From JBCCFW01 sp039029535 (GTDB lineage: Bacteria > Acidobacteriota > JBCCFW01): 25,336 nucleotides of DNA. The position numbers were made by a program, and so were the translations under genes. Below the pieces are notes generated by a model. It searched no databases and was not told the DNA's origin. It saw only the letters and a list, made by a program, of their open reading frames with translations. The stretch is from assembly GCA_039029535.1 (NCBI GenBank), contig JBCCFW010000105.1, forward strand, positions 1 to 25,336. Reading direction: 5' to 3'. Below are positions 1 to 6,749 of the stretch, one piece after another (positions within the stretch are counted from its first letter, which is position 1; each line of letters begins with the position of its first letter).

Positions 1-2
1 CG

Positions 3-362
3 GCCGAGGCGCTCTTCCGCAAGAACGTCCAGGCGATCCGCGATCGTGACCGCGAGGCCTACCTGTCCTGTTATCTGGCCAGCCCCCGGCTCGTGCGCAC
101 GGGCCCGGCCGGCTTCCAGCGGGGCTTCACCGAGCTCGCCGACGGCACGCCCGCAACCGGCAGCTCCGACTGGCCCGAGTCGCTGACGCCCAGCGACCTC
201 CGCGTCACCTGGGTCCGACCCGGCCTGGTCTACGGCACCTACGCCTACGTCGTGGTCATCGACGGTGAGAAGAGTGAGGGCCTGTCCGAGCGTGTCTTCA
301 TCAAGACCAACGAGGGTTGGAAGATCGCGGTGACCACCGCCTTCCCCGCGCCTCCGAAGTAG
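3..362 (+). CDS. NTF2/SnoaL-like (DUF4440-type) protein, 3' part only
   Basis: An open frame enters from the left edge and stops with TAG at 360-362, leaving about 119 visible residues. The visible part starts inside a helix (ALFRKNVQAIRDRD) and continues with EAYLSCYLASPRLVRTG, then strands ending in VYGTYAYVVVIDGEKSEGLSERVF and a final KTNEGWKIAVTTAF. That order (helix with a D/E-rich turn, then a curved sheet closing with a W-K-I strand) is typical of small NTF2-like cone-fold proteins of the SnoaL/DUF4440 kind, which bind small ligands or serve as accessory domains. No catalytic residue can be assigned. The true start, and any signal peptide, lie outside the window. A strong inverted repeat begins 4 nt after the stop. 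The family call rests on fold-like pattern rather than a diagnostic motif. Confidence 0.6.
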   Translation, partial: AEALFRKNVQAIRDRDREAYLSCYLASPRLVRTGPAGFQRGFTELADGTPATGSSDWPESLTPSDLRVTWVRPGLVYGTYAYVVVIDGEKSEGLSERVFIKTNEGWKIAVTTAFPAPPK

Positions 363-366
363 CTCG

Positions 367-416
367 GTCACGACGCCTGGTCACCCCGCTCGGGCGTGTC
401 GTGACGGGAACGCCCG
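367..416 (+). terminator. Overlapping inverted repeats after the NTF2-like gene
   Basis: GTCACGAC GCC (367-377) can pair with GGC-GT-GTCGTGAC (393-405), an 11-bp stem with a 2-nt bulge. The segment CGGGCGT (391-397) can instead pair with ACGCCCG (410-416). The two hairpins share bases and exclude each other. No U-tract follows, so this is not a canonical intrinsic terminator. It could end the upstream transcript or act in the leader of the downstream defence operon. Confidence 0.4.
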
Positions 417-501
417 GCTTGGCTGCGGGATCGACGCGTGCCAAGCTCGGCCGGTCCGGCGCGTCGGGATCGCGTCTCGATCGCGCCGACGGGAGACCGT
501 C

Positions 502-2997
502 GTGATTCACGTCGATCGAGACCGCCACGAGCCTCCGAAGTTCCTCCAGTCCGACGACTACCGCACCCTCGTCGAGGAGTTCGAGCGCTTCCACTTGGCG
601 GGAGGCTCGCGCAAGCAGCAGCAGCGATCGCACGGGGAGGAGCTGCTGAAGCGTCATCGCGACGACGCGATCCAGGCGCTGCTCCAGGTCTTCCACGGCA
701 AGTGCGCCTACTCGGAGGTGCCGGTCGGCCCGCGCGCGGAGCTGGTCCTCCACCGGCCGCCTGCCGATGCCCTCGACGAGAAGGGAGACGTCGCACCCGA
801 CCACTACTGGTGGCTCGCCACCCAGTGGTCCAACTGGTACCCCGCGCTCGAACGCGTGGCGCACTCCAAGCAGCGGATGTTTCCCGTCGTGGGGGAGCGT
901 TCGCCCGTGCCGACGACGATCGACGAGCTGCCGCCTCTCGATCGTGGGGTCTTGCTCGACCCGTGCGTCGACGAGCCGAGCTGGTGGCTGCGCTTCGACG
1001 ACGACGGCGAGGTGCATCCGCGTCGCCCCCCGAGCTCGCGGCTCCGGGAGCTCTTCGCGCCCCTCGATCGCGGTCGGACGACCATCGCGGTCTGCGACCT
1101 GAATTCGGAGAGGTTGATCGCCAGTCGTCGGCGCTCGCTCGGCACGATCAGCTCGAAGGAGCCGGGCCCGTTGAGCTGGTGGGACCTGTCCGACGAGCTG
1201 CTCGAGCGCGCTCGCGATCCCTGGTCGGGCTTCACGGGCGCGTTCCGCCAGCGGGTGGCACGCGCGCTGGTGGTCGGTCTCGGCAACCCTCTCGATCGCA
1301 ACGAGAGAACCCTCGTGCAGGACCTGGCCGCCGAGTTCGTCGTGGAGCTCGCGCCCGAGCTGCTCGAGCTGGCGGCCAACGTGCCTCCCGAGCCCGCGCG
1401 CGATCTCTTCGCGCCCGTGTTCGACTACCTCGAGGAGCATCACCCCGACGTCGCGGAAGAGCACCCGATGTTGAACCGCGATTCTCACGCTGCCGGTTCG
1501 GCTCCGTTGGGGGCGACGGCGAGCGCTGCGCCGCCGATGGAGAGCGAGGCCGCACGGGAGAGCGAGCCGCGGAAGCGGGCGGCCGAGTCGGCGCTCGTCG
1601 AGCCGAAGGAAACCGTCGCCATCTGGCGCACCGCCCGTCTGCTCAGAGCGCGGGTGAAGAACTTCAAGGCCATCCGCGACGTCACCCTCGAGCTCTCCGA
1701 CGAGCCGGTGGTCCTCGCGCCCCGCTACGGCGATCCCGAGCACGAAGAGCTACGCGCGATGGGGTGGAAGTCGCTGCTGGGTGAGAACGGCTCGGGCAAG
1801 AGCAGCCTGCTCGAGGCCATCGGCCTGGCGCTGGCGGGACAGCACCTCGAGCGTGTCCTGGGCGAGAACCGTCTTTCCTGGAAGCGCCTCCTGAGACGTG
1901 GCACTGGCTCGAAGAAGGTGAGGCAGGGACGCATCGCCCTCGACTTCAGCGGCGACGTGTCGATCGACTTGCGCTTCAACGATCGCAAGCACTGGTGGCA
2001 GGGACCCGAGCCCGACATGCAGGTCTTCGTGCGCGGCTACGGGGCGACCCGCCTCCTTCAGAGCGAGGACGACGAGCGACGCACGGCGCACGGGACCGTG
2101 AGCATCGCCAACCTCTACGACCCCCGGGCGCCGGTCATCGACGCGGAGCGCTGGCTGCTCGGTCTCGACGAGGGCGACTTCAACGCCGTCGCCATCACCC
2201 TGGCCGACCTGCTGCAAGGCGACGCTCCGGGCGTGCAGAGCACCGCGAGTCCGGATCCCGGCCGTGAGCCGCTCATCGTCCGAGACGAAGACGAGATCGT
2301 CGTCGGTGGGGATCCTCTCGCGCTGGTCAGTGACGGCTACCGAGCGGTCATCGCCATCGTCTGCGACATCTTGCAGGGCTTGGGGACCGGTCTCTCGGAG
2401 ATGCGTCATGCCAACGGCATCGTGCTCATCGACGAGATCGGTGCGCACCTGCATCCGCGCTGGCGGATGGCGATCACCAACAAGCTGCGACGGGCCTTGC
2501 CGGGCGTGCAATTCCTGGTCTCGACTCACGAGCCGCTCTGCCTGCGTGGCTTGGTCAAGCGCGAGGTCGTGCGCGTGCGCAAGAGCCCCGAGACGGGCGT
2601 GACGGTGGAGGAGGTCGAGCGCTCGCCCAGCGACTACCGCGTCGATCAGCTCCTCACGTCGGAGTTCTTTGGGCTCGAGACGACCATCGATCCCGACCTC
2701 GATCGACGCTTCCAGGCCTACTACCGCTTGCTGTCGGTGCCCGAGGAAGAGCGCAGCGACGAGCAGGCCGACGAGCTGCGACGCCTGCGCACCTACATCC
2801 AGCAGAACTCTCAGCCGGCGCTCGGGCACACGCGCCGAGACCAGCTCGTCTACGAGGCGATCGACGAGTTCATCAAGGACCAGGAGAGTCTCTCGCCGGA
2901 AGAGCGACGCCGGCGCCGGCGGGGCACGCTGGATCGCGTTCGTGAGATCTGGGAGGCACGCAAGACCTTGTTCCCGTCGGCGACGGACGACTCGTGA
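502..2997 (+). CDS. ptuA: PtuA-like AAA/ABC-class ATPase with N-terminal degenerate PtuB-like HNH domain (Septu-like defence)
   Basis: This 831-residue protein starts at GTG 502, with GGGAG at 491-495 and a 6-nt spacer. The C-terminal half (about 377-831) is a SMC/ABC-type ATPase of the OLD/PtuA group: FKAIRDVTLEL start, Walker A GENGSGKS (427-434), GYGATRL (512-518), SDGYR signature-like segment (610-614), Walker B IVLIDEIG (640-647) and STHE switch histidine (H676). Residues about 60-215 align with the next gene's product: KCAY (67-70), a lone LH (83-84), YWW..QWSN (102-111), LLDPC (151-155) and DLNSERLIASRR (199-210). The zinc/HNH residues are mostly gone: second Cys is Ser71, and the CxxCN site is replaced by residues 116-120. 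A low-complexity linker spans about 325-372. The protein is much longer than the roughly 500 residues usual for PtuA. It overlaps ptuB by 4 nt (GTGA), so the two are probably translationally coupled. Inferred role: phage-sensing ATPase controlling the partner nuclease. Confidence 0.85.
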   Translation: MIHVDRDRHEPPKFLQSDDYRTLVEEFERFHLAGGSRKQQQRSHGEELLKRHRDDAIQALLQVFHGKCAYSEVPVGPRAELVLHRPPADALDEKGDVAPDHYWWLATQWSNWYPALERVAHSKQRMFPVVGERSPVPTTIDELPPLDRGVLLDPCVDEPSWWLRFDDDGEVHPRRPPSSRLRELFAPLDRGRTTIAVCDLNSERLIASRRRSLGTISSKEPGPLSWWDLSDELLERARDPWSGFTGAFRQRVARALVVGLGNPLDRNERTLVQDLAAEFVVELAPELLELAANVPPEPARDLFAPVFDYLEEHHPDVAEEHPMLNRDSHAAGSAPLGATASAAPPMESEAARESEPRKRAAESALVEPKETVAIWRTARLLRARVKNFKAIRDVTLELSDEPVVLAPRYGDPEHEELRAMGWKSLLGENGSGKSSLLEAIGLALAGQHLERVLGENRLSWKRLLRRGTGSKKVRQGRIALDFSGDVSIDLRFNDRKHWWQGPEPDMQVFVRGYGATRLLQSEDDERRTAHGTVSIANLYDPRAPVIDAERWLLGLDEGDFNAVAITLADLLQGDAPGVQSTASPDPGREPLIVRDEDEIVVGGDPLALVSDGYRAVIAIVCDILQGLGTGLSEMRHANGIVLIDEIGAHLHPRWRMAITNKLRRALPGVQFLVSTHEPLCLRGLVKREVVRVRKSPETGVTVEEVERSPSDYRVDQLLTSEFFGLETTIDPDLDRRFQAYYRLLSVPEEERSDEQADELRRLRTYIQQNSQPALGHTRRDQLVYEAIDEFIKDQESLSPEERRRRRRGTLDRVREIWEARKTLFPSATDDS

Positions 2998-3911
2998 TCC
3001 GCGTCGAGCGCGAGCGGGTCGCGGAGCCGGCGGCGTTGTCGAAGCGCTACAGCCGTCGTTCGAAGTCACCGCGGAAGGCGGGCCTGACCGAGCGTGAGGC
3101 CGTCGAGGCCCTGGCGGTGAAGCTGCTCGAGGCGGGAGGGGGTGACGAGGTCGCGCTGAAGGAGCTGGCCTTCAAGTACGAGCGCTATCGCGAGGGTCAG
3201 GTGAAGGTCGCGCTGCGGTCGCTGTTCTTCAACAAGTGCGCGTACTGCGAGTCGAGCTACGCCGGCACCCAGCCCATGGACGTCGAGCACTGGCGCCCCA
3301 AGAGCGAGGTACATCTCAGCGACGGCACCGTGCTCCGGCCCGGTTACTACTGGCTGGCGGCGGACTGGCGGAACCTCTTCCCGTCGTGCATCGACTGCAA
3401 CCGATCGCGCAAGCAGCACGACGTGGTCGACGACTGCACCGTCGCGTTGGGGAAGGCCAACCAGTTTCCGGTTCAAGGCGACGCGCACGTCTTGTCACAC
3501 GTGGCCGATCTCGAGGATGAGGCGCCGCTCCTGATCGATCCTTGCGGTGAGGACGACCCGGAGGACTTCTTCCGCTACACCGAAGACGGCGTGGTCGTTC
3601 CCCGTGCGGAGGACGGGCTCGCGTGGGAGCGTGCGCTGGCGTCCATCCGGGTCTATGCCCTCAACCGCTCGGAGCTCGTCGCCGAGCGTCTGGCGCTGCG
3701 ACGGCTGCTCGACCATCGTCTCGACCTCATCGATCAGCTCGGTCGTCTTCGCGACCGGCTCGACGCTCCGGACCAGGCTGGCTTGCGCGACGCCCTGGGT
3801 GATCTCATCGCCTCCGAGATCGACGCGCTCCTCGCGATGACGGGAGCGGAGCAGCCCTACGCCGGGCTCGCTCGTCAGTTCATTCGCGACGCCGAGCTGC
3901 GAGCGGACTAG
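2994..3911 (+). CDS. ptuB: PtuB-like HNH endonuclease (Septu / retron-Ec78 effector family)
   Basis: A 305-residue protein whose GTG start (2994) overlaps the ATPase stop as GTGA. It carries an intact HNH/zinc core: CAYC (C82, C85), DVEHWRPK (96-103, H99), W125-x-N127, and C132-x-x-C135-N136 with a trailing K140. This pattern, a first CxxC, EHxRPK, WxNL.P and CxxCN, matches the PtuB nuclease family used by Septu and retron Ec78. The downstream LIDPC (180-184) and YALNRSELVAERLALRR (221-237) are also typical of this family. The protein is expected to act in the cytoplasm and cut nucleic acid once released or activated by the ATPase. No retron reverse transcriptase is present in the window, so this is a stand-alone ATPase-nuclease pair. 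The gene ends 13 nt from a convergent aldo/keto reductase gene. The exact N-terminus is uncertain, but coupling favours 2994. Confidence 0.87.
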   Translation: MIRVERERVAEPAALSKRYSRRSKSPRKAGLTEREAVEALAVKLLEAGGGDEVALKELAFKYERYREGQVKVALRSLFFNKCAYCESSYAGTQPMDVEHWRPKSEVHLSDGTVLRPGYYWLAADWRNLFPSCIDCNRSRKQHDVVDDCTVALGKANQFPVQGDAHVLSHVADLEDEAPLLIDPCGEDDPEDFFRYTEDGVVVPRAEDGLAWERALASIRVYALNRSELVAERLALRRLLDHRLDLIDQLGRLRDRLDAPDQAGLRDALGDLIASEIDALLAMTGAEQPYAGLARQFIRDAELRAD

Positions 3912-3924
3912 CCGTGGACCGGCG

Positions 3925-4758
3925 CTAGGTCGCGATCCACTCCACCTGCTCGAGCTCTTCGTCGCTCAGGGGGCCGGCCTCGTCGCAGGCGAGGTCCTCG
4001 CGGAGGTGCTCGGCGCTGCTGCTGCCGGTGAGGGGGAGCATCCCGACCTGCTTGGAGAAGGCGAACACGAGCTGAGCGAGGGTCTGGCCCCGACGCTCGG
4101 CCAGCGCGCGGAACTCCGGGTGCTGGAACACGATCCCGTTGGCCGTGAGTAGCGAGAAGCCCTGGTAGACCATCTCGTGCTCGCGGCAGAGCTCGCGAAC
4201 TCCGGCGTCCCAACCGAGCTGTGCGTAGCAGCGGTTCTGCACGAACACCGGTCGGTGCCGCGCGATCGAGCAGAGCTCTTCGAGCTGCTCCTGGCTCACG
4301 TTGCTCACGCCGAGCACGGAGACCATTCCCTCGTCGAGCAGCTCTTCCATGGCTGACCAGGCCTCGCGATCGCCGTCGCTGAGGCCCGTGCGGTACTCGG
4401 GTCCGTGGAGGACGTACGAGTCGATCCGCTCGATGCCGAGATGCTCGAGCGAGAGCTTCGCCGACTGACGGACCCGCGTCGCCATCGGGGCGTCGGGGTC
4501 GTAGGGCAGGCGATGGTCCTGGCCGGCACGGTGCGTGAACTTGGTCTGGAGGAAGAGGTCGTCGCGGGTGACCAGCTTCCGCTCGAAGGCCTCGGCCAGC
4601 GCCGCGCCCACGCCGGCCTCGTGGTAGTGACGACGTTGGTTGGCGGTGTCGATGCCCCGGAAGCCGAGCTCGAGGGCTTGCAAGGTGAGCCGCTGCGTGT
4701 CGTCTTCCTTCCAGGCGGTGCCGTAGAGGAAGAAGGGCTCGGGGCGGTGCGTGGTCAC
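3925..4758 (-). CDS. Aldo/keto reductase
   Basis: A 277-residue NADPH-dependent oxidoreductase of the aldo/keto reductase superfamily ((beta/alpha)8 barrel). The catalytic tetrad is visible: D37 in GIDTAN, Y45 in RRHYHEAGVGAAL, K73 in LFLQTKF and H118 in SYVLHGP. The C-terminal LTGSSSAEHLRED matches the cofactor phosphate-binding segment. GVSNVSQEQL is the usual loop after the fifth-strand region. The frame stays open upstream to 5520, but that part lies antisense-frame inside the peptidase gene. The start is therefore placed at GTG 4758, 4 nt after the peptidase stop; no clear Shine-Dalgarno is seen, which fits coupling to the upstream gene. The substrate cannot be predicted; small aldehydes or ketones are usual. 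Confidence 0.88.
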   Translation of the reverse strand: MTTHRPEPFFLYGTAWKEDDTQRLTLQALELGFRGIDTANQRRHYHEAGVGAALAEAFERKLVTRDDLFLQTKFTHRAGQDHRLPYDPDAPMATRVRQSAKLSLEHLGIERIDSYVLHGPEYRTGLSDGDREAWSAMEELLDEGMVSVLGVSNVSQEQLEELCSIARHRPVFVQNRCYAQLGWDAGVRELCREHEMVYQGFSLLTANGIVFQHPEFRALAERRGQTLAQLVFAFSKQVGMLPLTGSSSAEHLREDLACDEAGPLSDEELEQVEWIAT

Positions 4759-4768
4759 GCGGTCACGC
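4753..4768. repeat. 8-bp tandem duplication at a stop/start junction
   Basis: GGTCACGC occurs twice in direct tandem (4753-4760 and 4761-4768). On the minus strand the first copy holds the peptidase stop TGA and the second holds the reductase start GTG. A single copy would give a classic GTGA 4-nt overlap, so the present 4-nt gap looks like a duplicated overlap. Confidence 0.75.
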
Positions 4769-6448
4769 GGCCGTGCGACTGAGCTCGCTGCGCGCGTGAT
4801 CGCAGCACGAGGCGATGACCTCGGGATCGAAGGGGGAGCCGAGTCCCGCGGCGGAGAAGAGATCGAGGACGCCCTTGGTGCCGCCGAGGCGGCAGAGCTC
4901 GTGGTAGGCCTCCATCGCGCCGTCGTGGTCCTGCTGGGACAGGCGGGCGAGCTGGAGGGCGCCGACCTTCGCGATCGCGTAGTCGAGGTAGTAGAAGGGA
5001 CGTCGGAAGACGTGGCCCTGGGCGTGCCAGCGAGCGCTGAGCAGGTCCTCGTGACCGCTCCAGTCCACGCCGGGCAGGAAGGACTGGTAAAGCTCGTTCC
5101 ACTCGGCGTGACGCTCGGCGGCGCTCGCGCCCGGGTGGGTGTAGACCCAGTACTGGAAGGCGTCGACCACGCAGGCGTAGCAGAGCAGCTCGAGCCCGCG
5201 TCGCGCGGCTTCGCGCCGGTAGCGATCGAGCTGCGGCGGCGTGAGGAACTCGTCGAGGTAGGGCTGGACGAGAGACTCCATCGCGGTGGAGTGGACCTCG
5301 GCGGCGTCGAAGGACGGCATCCGGAGGTCGACCAGCTCGATCCACTGGCTCTCCCACATCTGGAAGGCGTGACCGCTCTCGTGGACCAGGGTGCGGAGGT
5401 CGTCGGCGTCACCCACGGAGTTGCACAGGATGACGACCTTCTTCTCGTCGTGGATGGGCATGCAGTAGGCGCCCGTGCGCTTGCCCGGTCGGTTCGCCAG
5501 GTCGATGAGGCCCTCCTCACGCATTCGGGCGAAGTGCGTCGCGAGACGAGGGGAGAGCCGCTCGAAGACGCGCTCGGCGCGGGGCACCTGCTCGTCGATG
5601 GGCTCGGCGGCGCCGGGCTCGAGCTGGGTCGTGGGATCCGAGCTGGCGTTCCAGGGCTTGAGACCGTCGTCGCCGTGGACCTCCGCCAAGCGGCTTGCGA
5701 TCTCGGCGAGGAGGGGAGAGGCGTGGGTGCGCACGGCCTCGCGGAACTGCCTCGACTCCTCGGCGCCGTACTCGGTGCGGTTCACGCCGGCGTGCCCGAG
5801 GGCCACGTAGTCGGAGTCGCCGAGCTCGCGTCCCATGGCGTCGCGCTGGGCGACGAGCTCGTCGAAGATCGCGTCGAGCTCGTCACGGTGATCACGGAAC
5901 CAACCGCGGTGGGCGAGGAAGGCTCGGCGACGCATCTCGGGGTCGGGCGAGCTGCCGCGAGAGCGGGCGCGAGCCAGCGTCATCGTCTCGCCGTCGAGGG
6001 TGACCTCCGCTCGGGAGACGAGACGCTCGTAGTCCTGGCAGAGGTCGCCGACGCGGATGCGCCGCTCGGCGTTGCGGGGATCGTCGGCGCGACGGGAGGC
6101 CCGGAGTCGGCGGAGGAAGTAGTCGCCGTGACGTGCAGCGATCGCTTCGGCGTGACGGCTGGCGAGCAGCGCGTCGATGAGGGTGGTGTTGCCCCTGTCG
6201 GCGACGGGCTGGAACTCCTTGCGGAAGACGTCGTGCGCCGCCTCGTGCTCGGAGTCGGTGAGGTCCTGGTCGTGCCGGTACTGACGTCGCGAGCGCTCGC
6301 CCGAGAAGCGGATCTTGAGGGCGTTCCAGTCCCCGAGCAGGGCGAGCCAGGCGTCGGGGGAGCCGCTCTCCTCGGCCTGGGCCACGCGGGCGGCCAGGTG
6401 ATCGTGATCCGCAAGAAGAGTTTCGGGGGTCAAGGTGGCTTGGGTCAT
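4763..6448 (-). CDS. M3-family zinc metallopeptidase (oligoendopeptidase F-like)
   Basis: A 561-residue cytoplasmic peptidase starting at ATG 6448. The zinc site HESGH is at 356-360, and the third ligand is probably E384 in AAEVHS, 28 residues downstream, which is the M3 (thimet oligopeptidase / PepF) arrangement. The C-terminal FYYLDYAIAKVGALQL and GVDWSGHEDLLSARWH segments also match oligoendopeptidases, which trim short peptides. Length is close to the usual 560-600 residues. No signal peptide is seen. It is the first gene of a minus-strand pair with the aldo/keto reductase; the junction contains an 8-bp tandem duplication. A 617-residue open frame on the opposite strand is a GC-rich shadow. 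Confidence 0.9.
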   Translation of the reverse strand: MTQATLTPETLLADHDHLAARVAQAEESGSPDAWLALLGDWNALKIRFSGERSRRQYRHDQDLTDSEHEAAHDVFRKEFQPVADRGNTTLIDALLASRHAEAIAARHGDYFLRRLRASRRADDPRNAERRIRVGDLCQDYERLVSRAEVTLDGETMTLARARSRGSSPDPEMRRRAFLAHRGWFRDHRDELDAIFDELVAQRDAMGRELGDSDYVALGHAGVNRTEYGAEESRQFREAVRTHASPLLAEIASRLAEVHGDDGLKPWNASSDPTTQLEPGAAEPIDEQVPRAERVFERLSPRLATHFARMREEGLIDLANRPGKRTGAYCMPIHDEKKVVILCNSVGDADDLRTLVHESGHAFQMWESQWIELVDLRMPSFDAAEVHSTAMESLVQPYLDEFLTPPQLDRYRREAARRGLELLCYACVVDAFQYWVYTHPGASAAERHAEWNELYQSFLPGVDWSGHEDLLSARWHAQGHVFRRPFYYLDYAIAKVGALQLARLSQQDHDGAMEAYHELCRLGGTKGVLDLFSAAGLGSPFDPEVIASCCDHARSELSRTAA

Positions 6449-6749
6449 GCGAGGTCCGGGAGGGCCGGGGAGGAGGGGGACGCGGCATCCGGAGCGTACA
6501 CCGCGGTCCGAGCCGGGGGCGAACCGGCCGTGGGGGAGGTCACCCTGGCGTGCCTGGGGGACGGAACGACCGCGAGAGTCCCGAAGCGGGCCGTGATTCG
6601 ATGAGAACTTAGCCCGAAGGGCCCTGTCGCCGAAGGGTCGGGGCAGGCGTCTTTCGGGCCCTGGAGCCGGGGAGGTGCCCGTTTCTGCTCAGGCCGGGGG
6701 TGGGCCCCGGCGTTGAAGTTTTCTCACGTACGGACCTAACATCCCTCTC
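6449..6749. other. Divergent intergenic region, 301 bp, very G+C rich
   Basis: It separates the minus-strand peptidase from the plus-strand Kelch gene, so it should hold two divergent promoters. A candidate plus-strand promoter is annotated at its right end. The left part is a G-run-rich purine/pyrimidine tract without a recognisable promoter or tRNA. The segment 6610-6665 contains several copies of CGAAGGG / TTCGGG and GGGCCC that could form alternative hairpins, but no single convincing structure. Confidence 0.5.
6713..6742 (+). promoter_or_regulatory. Candidate sigma-70-type promoter giving a leaderless mRNA
   Basis: TTGAAG (6713-6718) lies 18 nt before TAACAT (6737-6742, 4 of 6 matches to TATAAT). 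The ATG of the Kelch gene begins at 6750, 7 nt after the -10 box, where transcription would be expected to start. No Shine-Dalgarno precedes this ATG. The match is moderate and found by eye. Confidence 0.4.

Noticed and set aside
2994..3911. Possible retron linked to the PtuB nuclease
   Set aside because: No reverse transcriptase or msr/msd-like structure is present near the pair in this window.
3925..5520. 531-codon version of the aldo/keto reductase
   Set aside because: Residues upstream of 4758 overlap the peptidase gene and are Ser/Thr/Arg-rich shadow sequence; the family begins at the FFLYGTAW strand.
4751..6604. 617-codon plus-strand open frame antisense to the M3 peptidase
   Set aside because: Low-complexity Val/Gly/Glu product with no motif; the minus strand carries an intact HEXXH peptidase. 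Typical GC-rich shadow.
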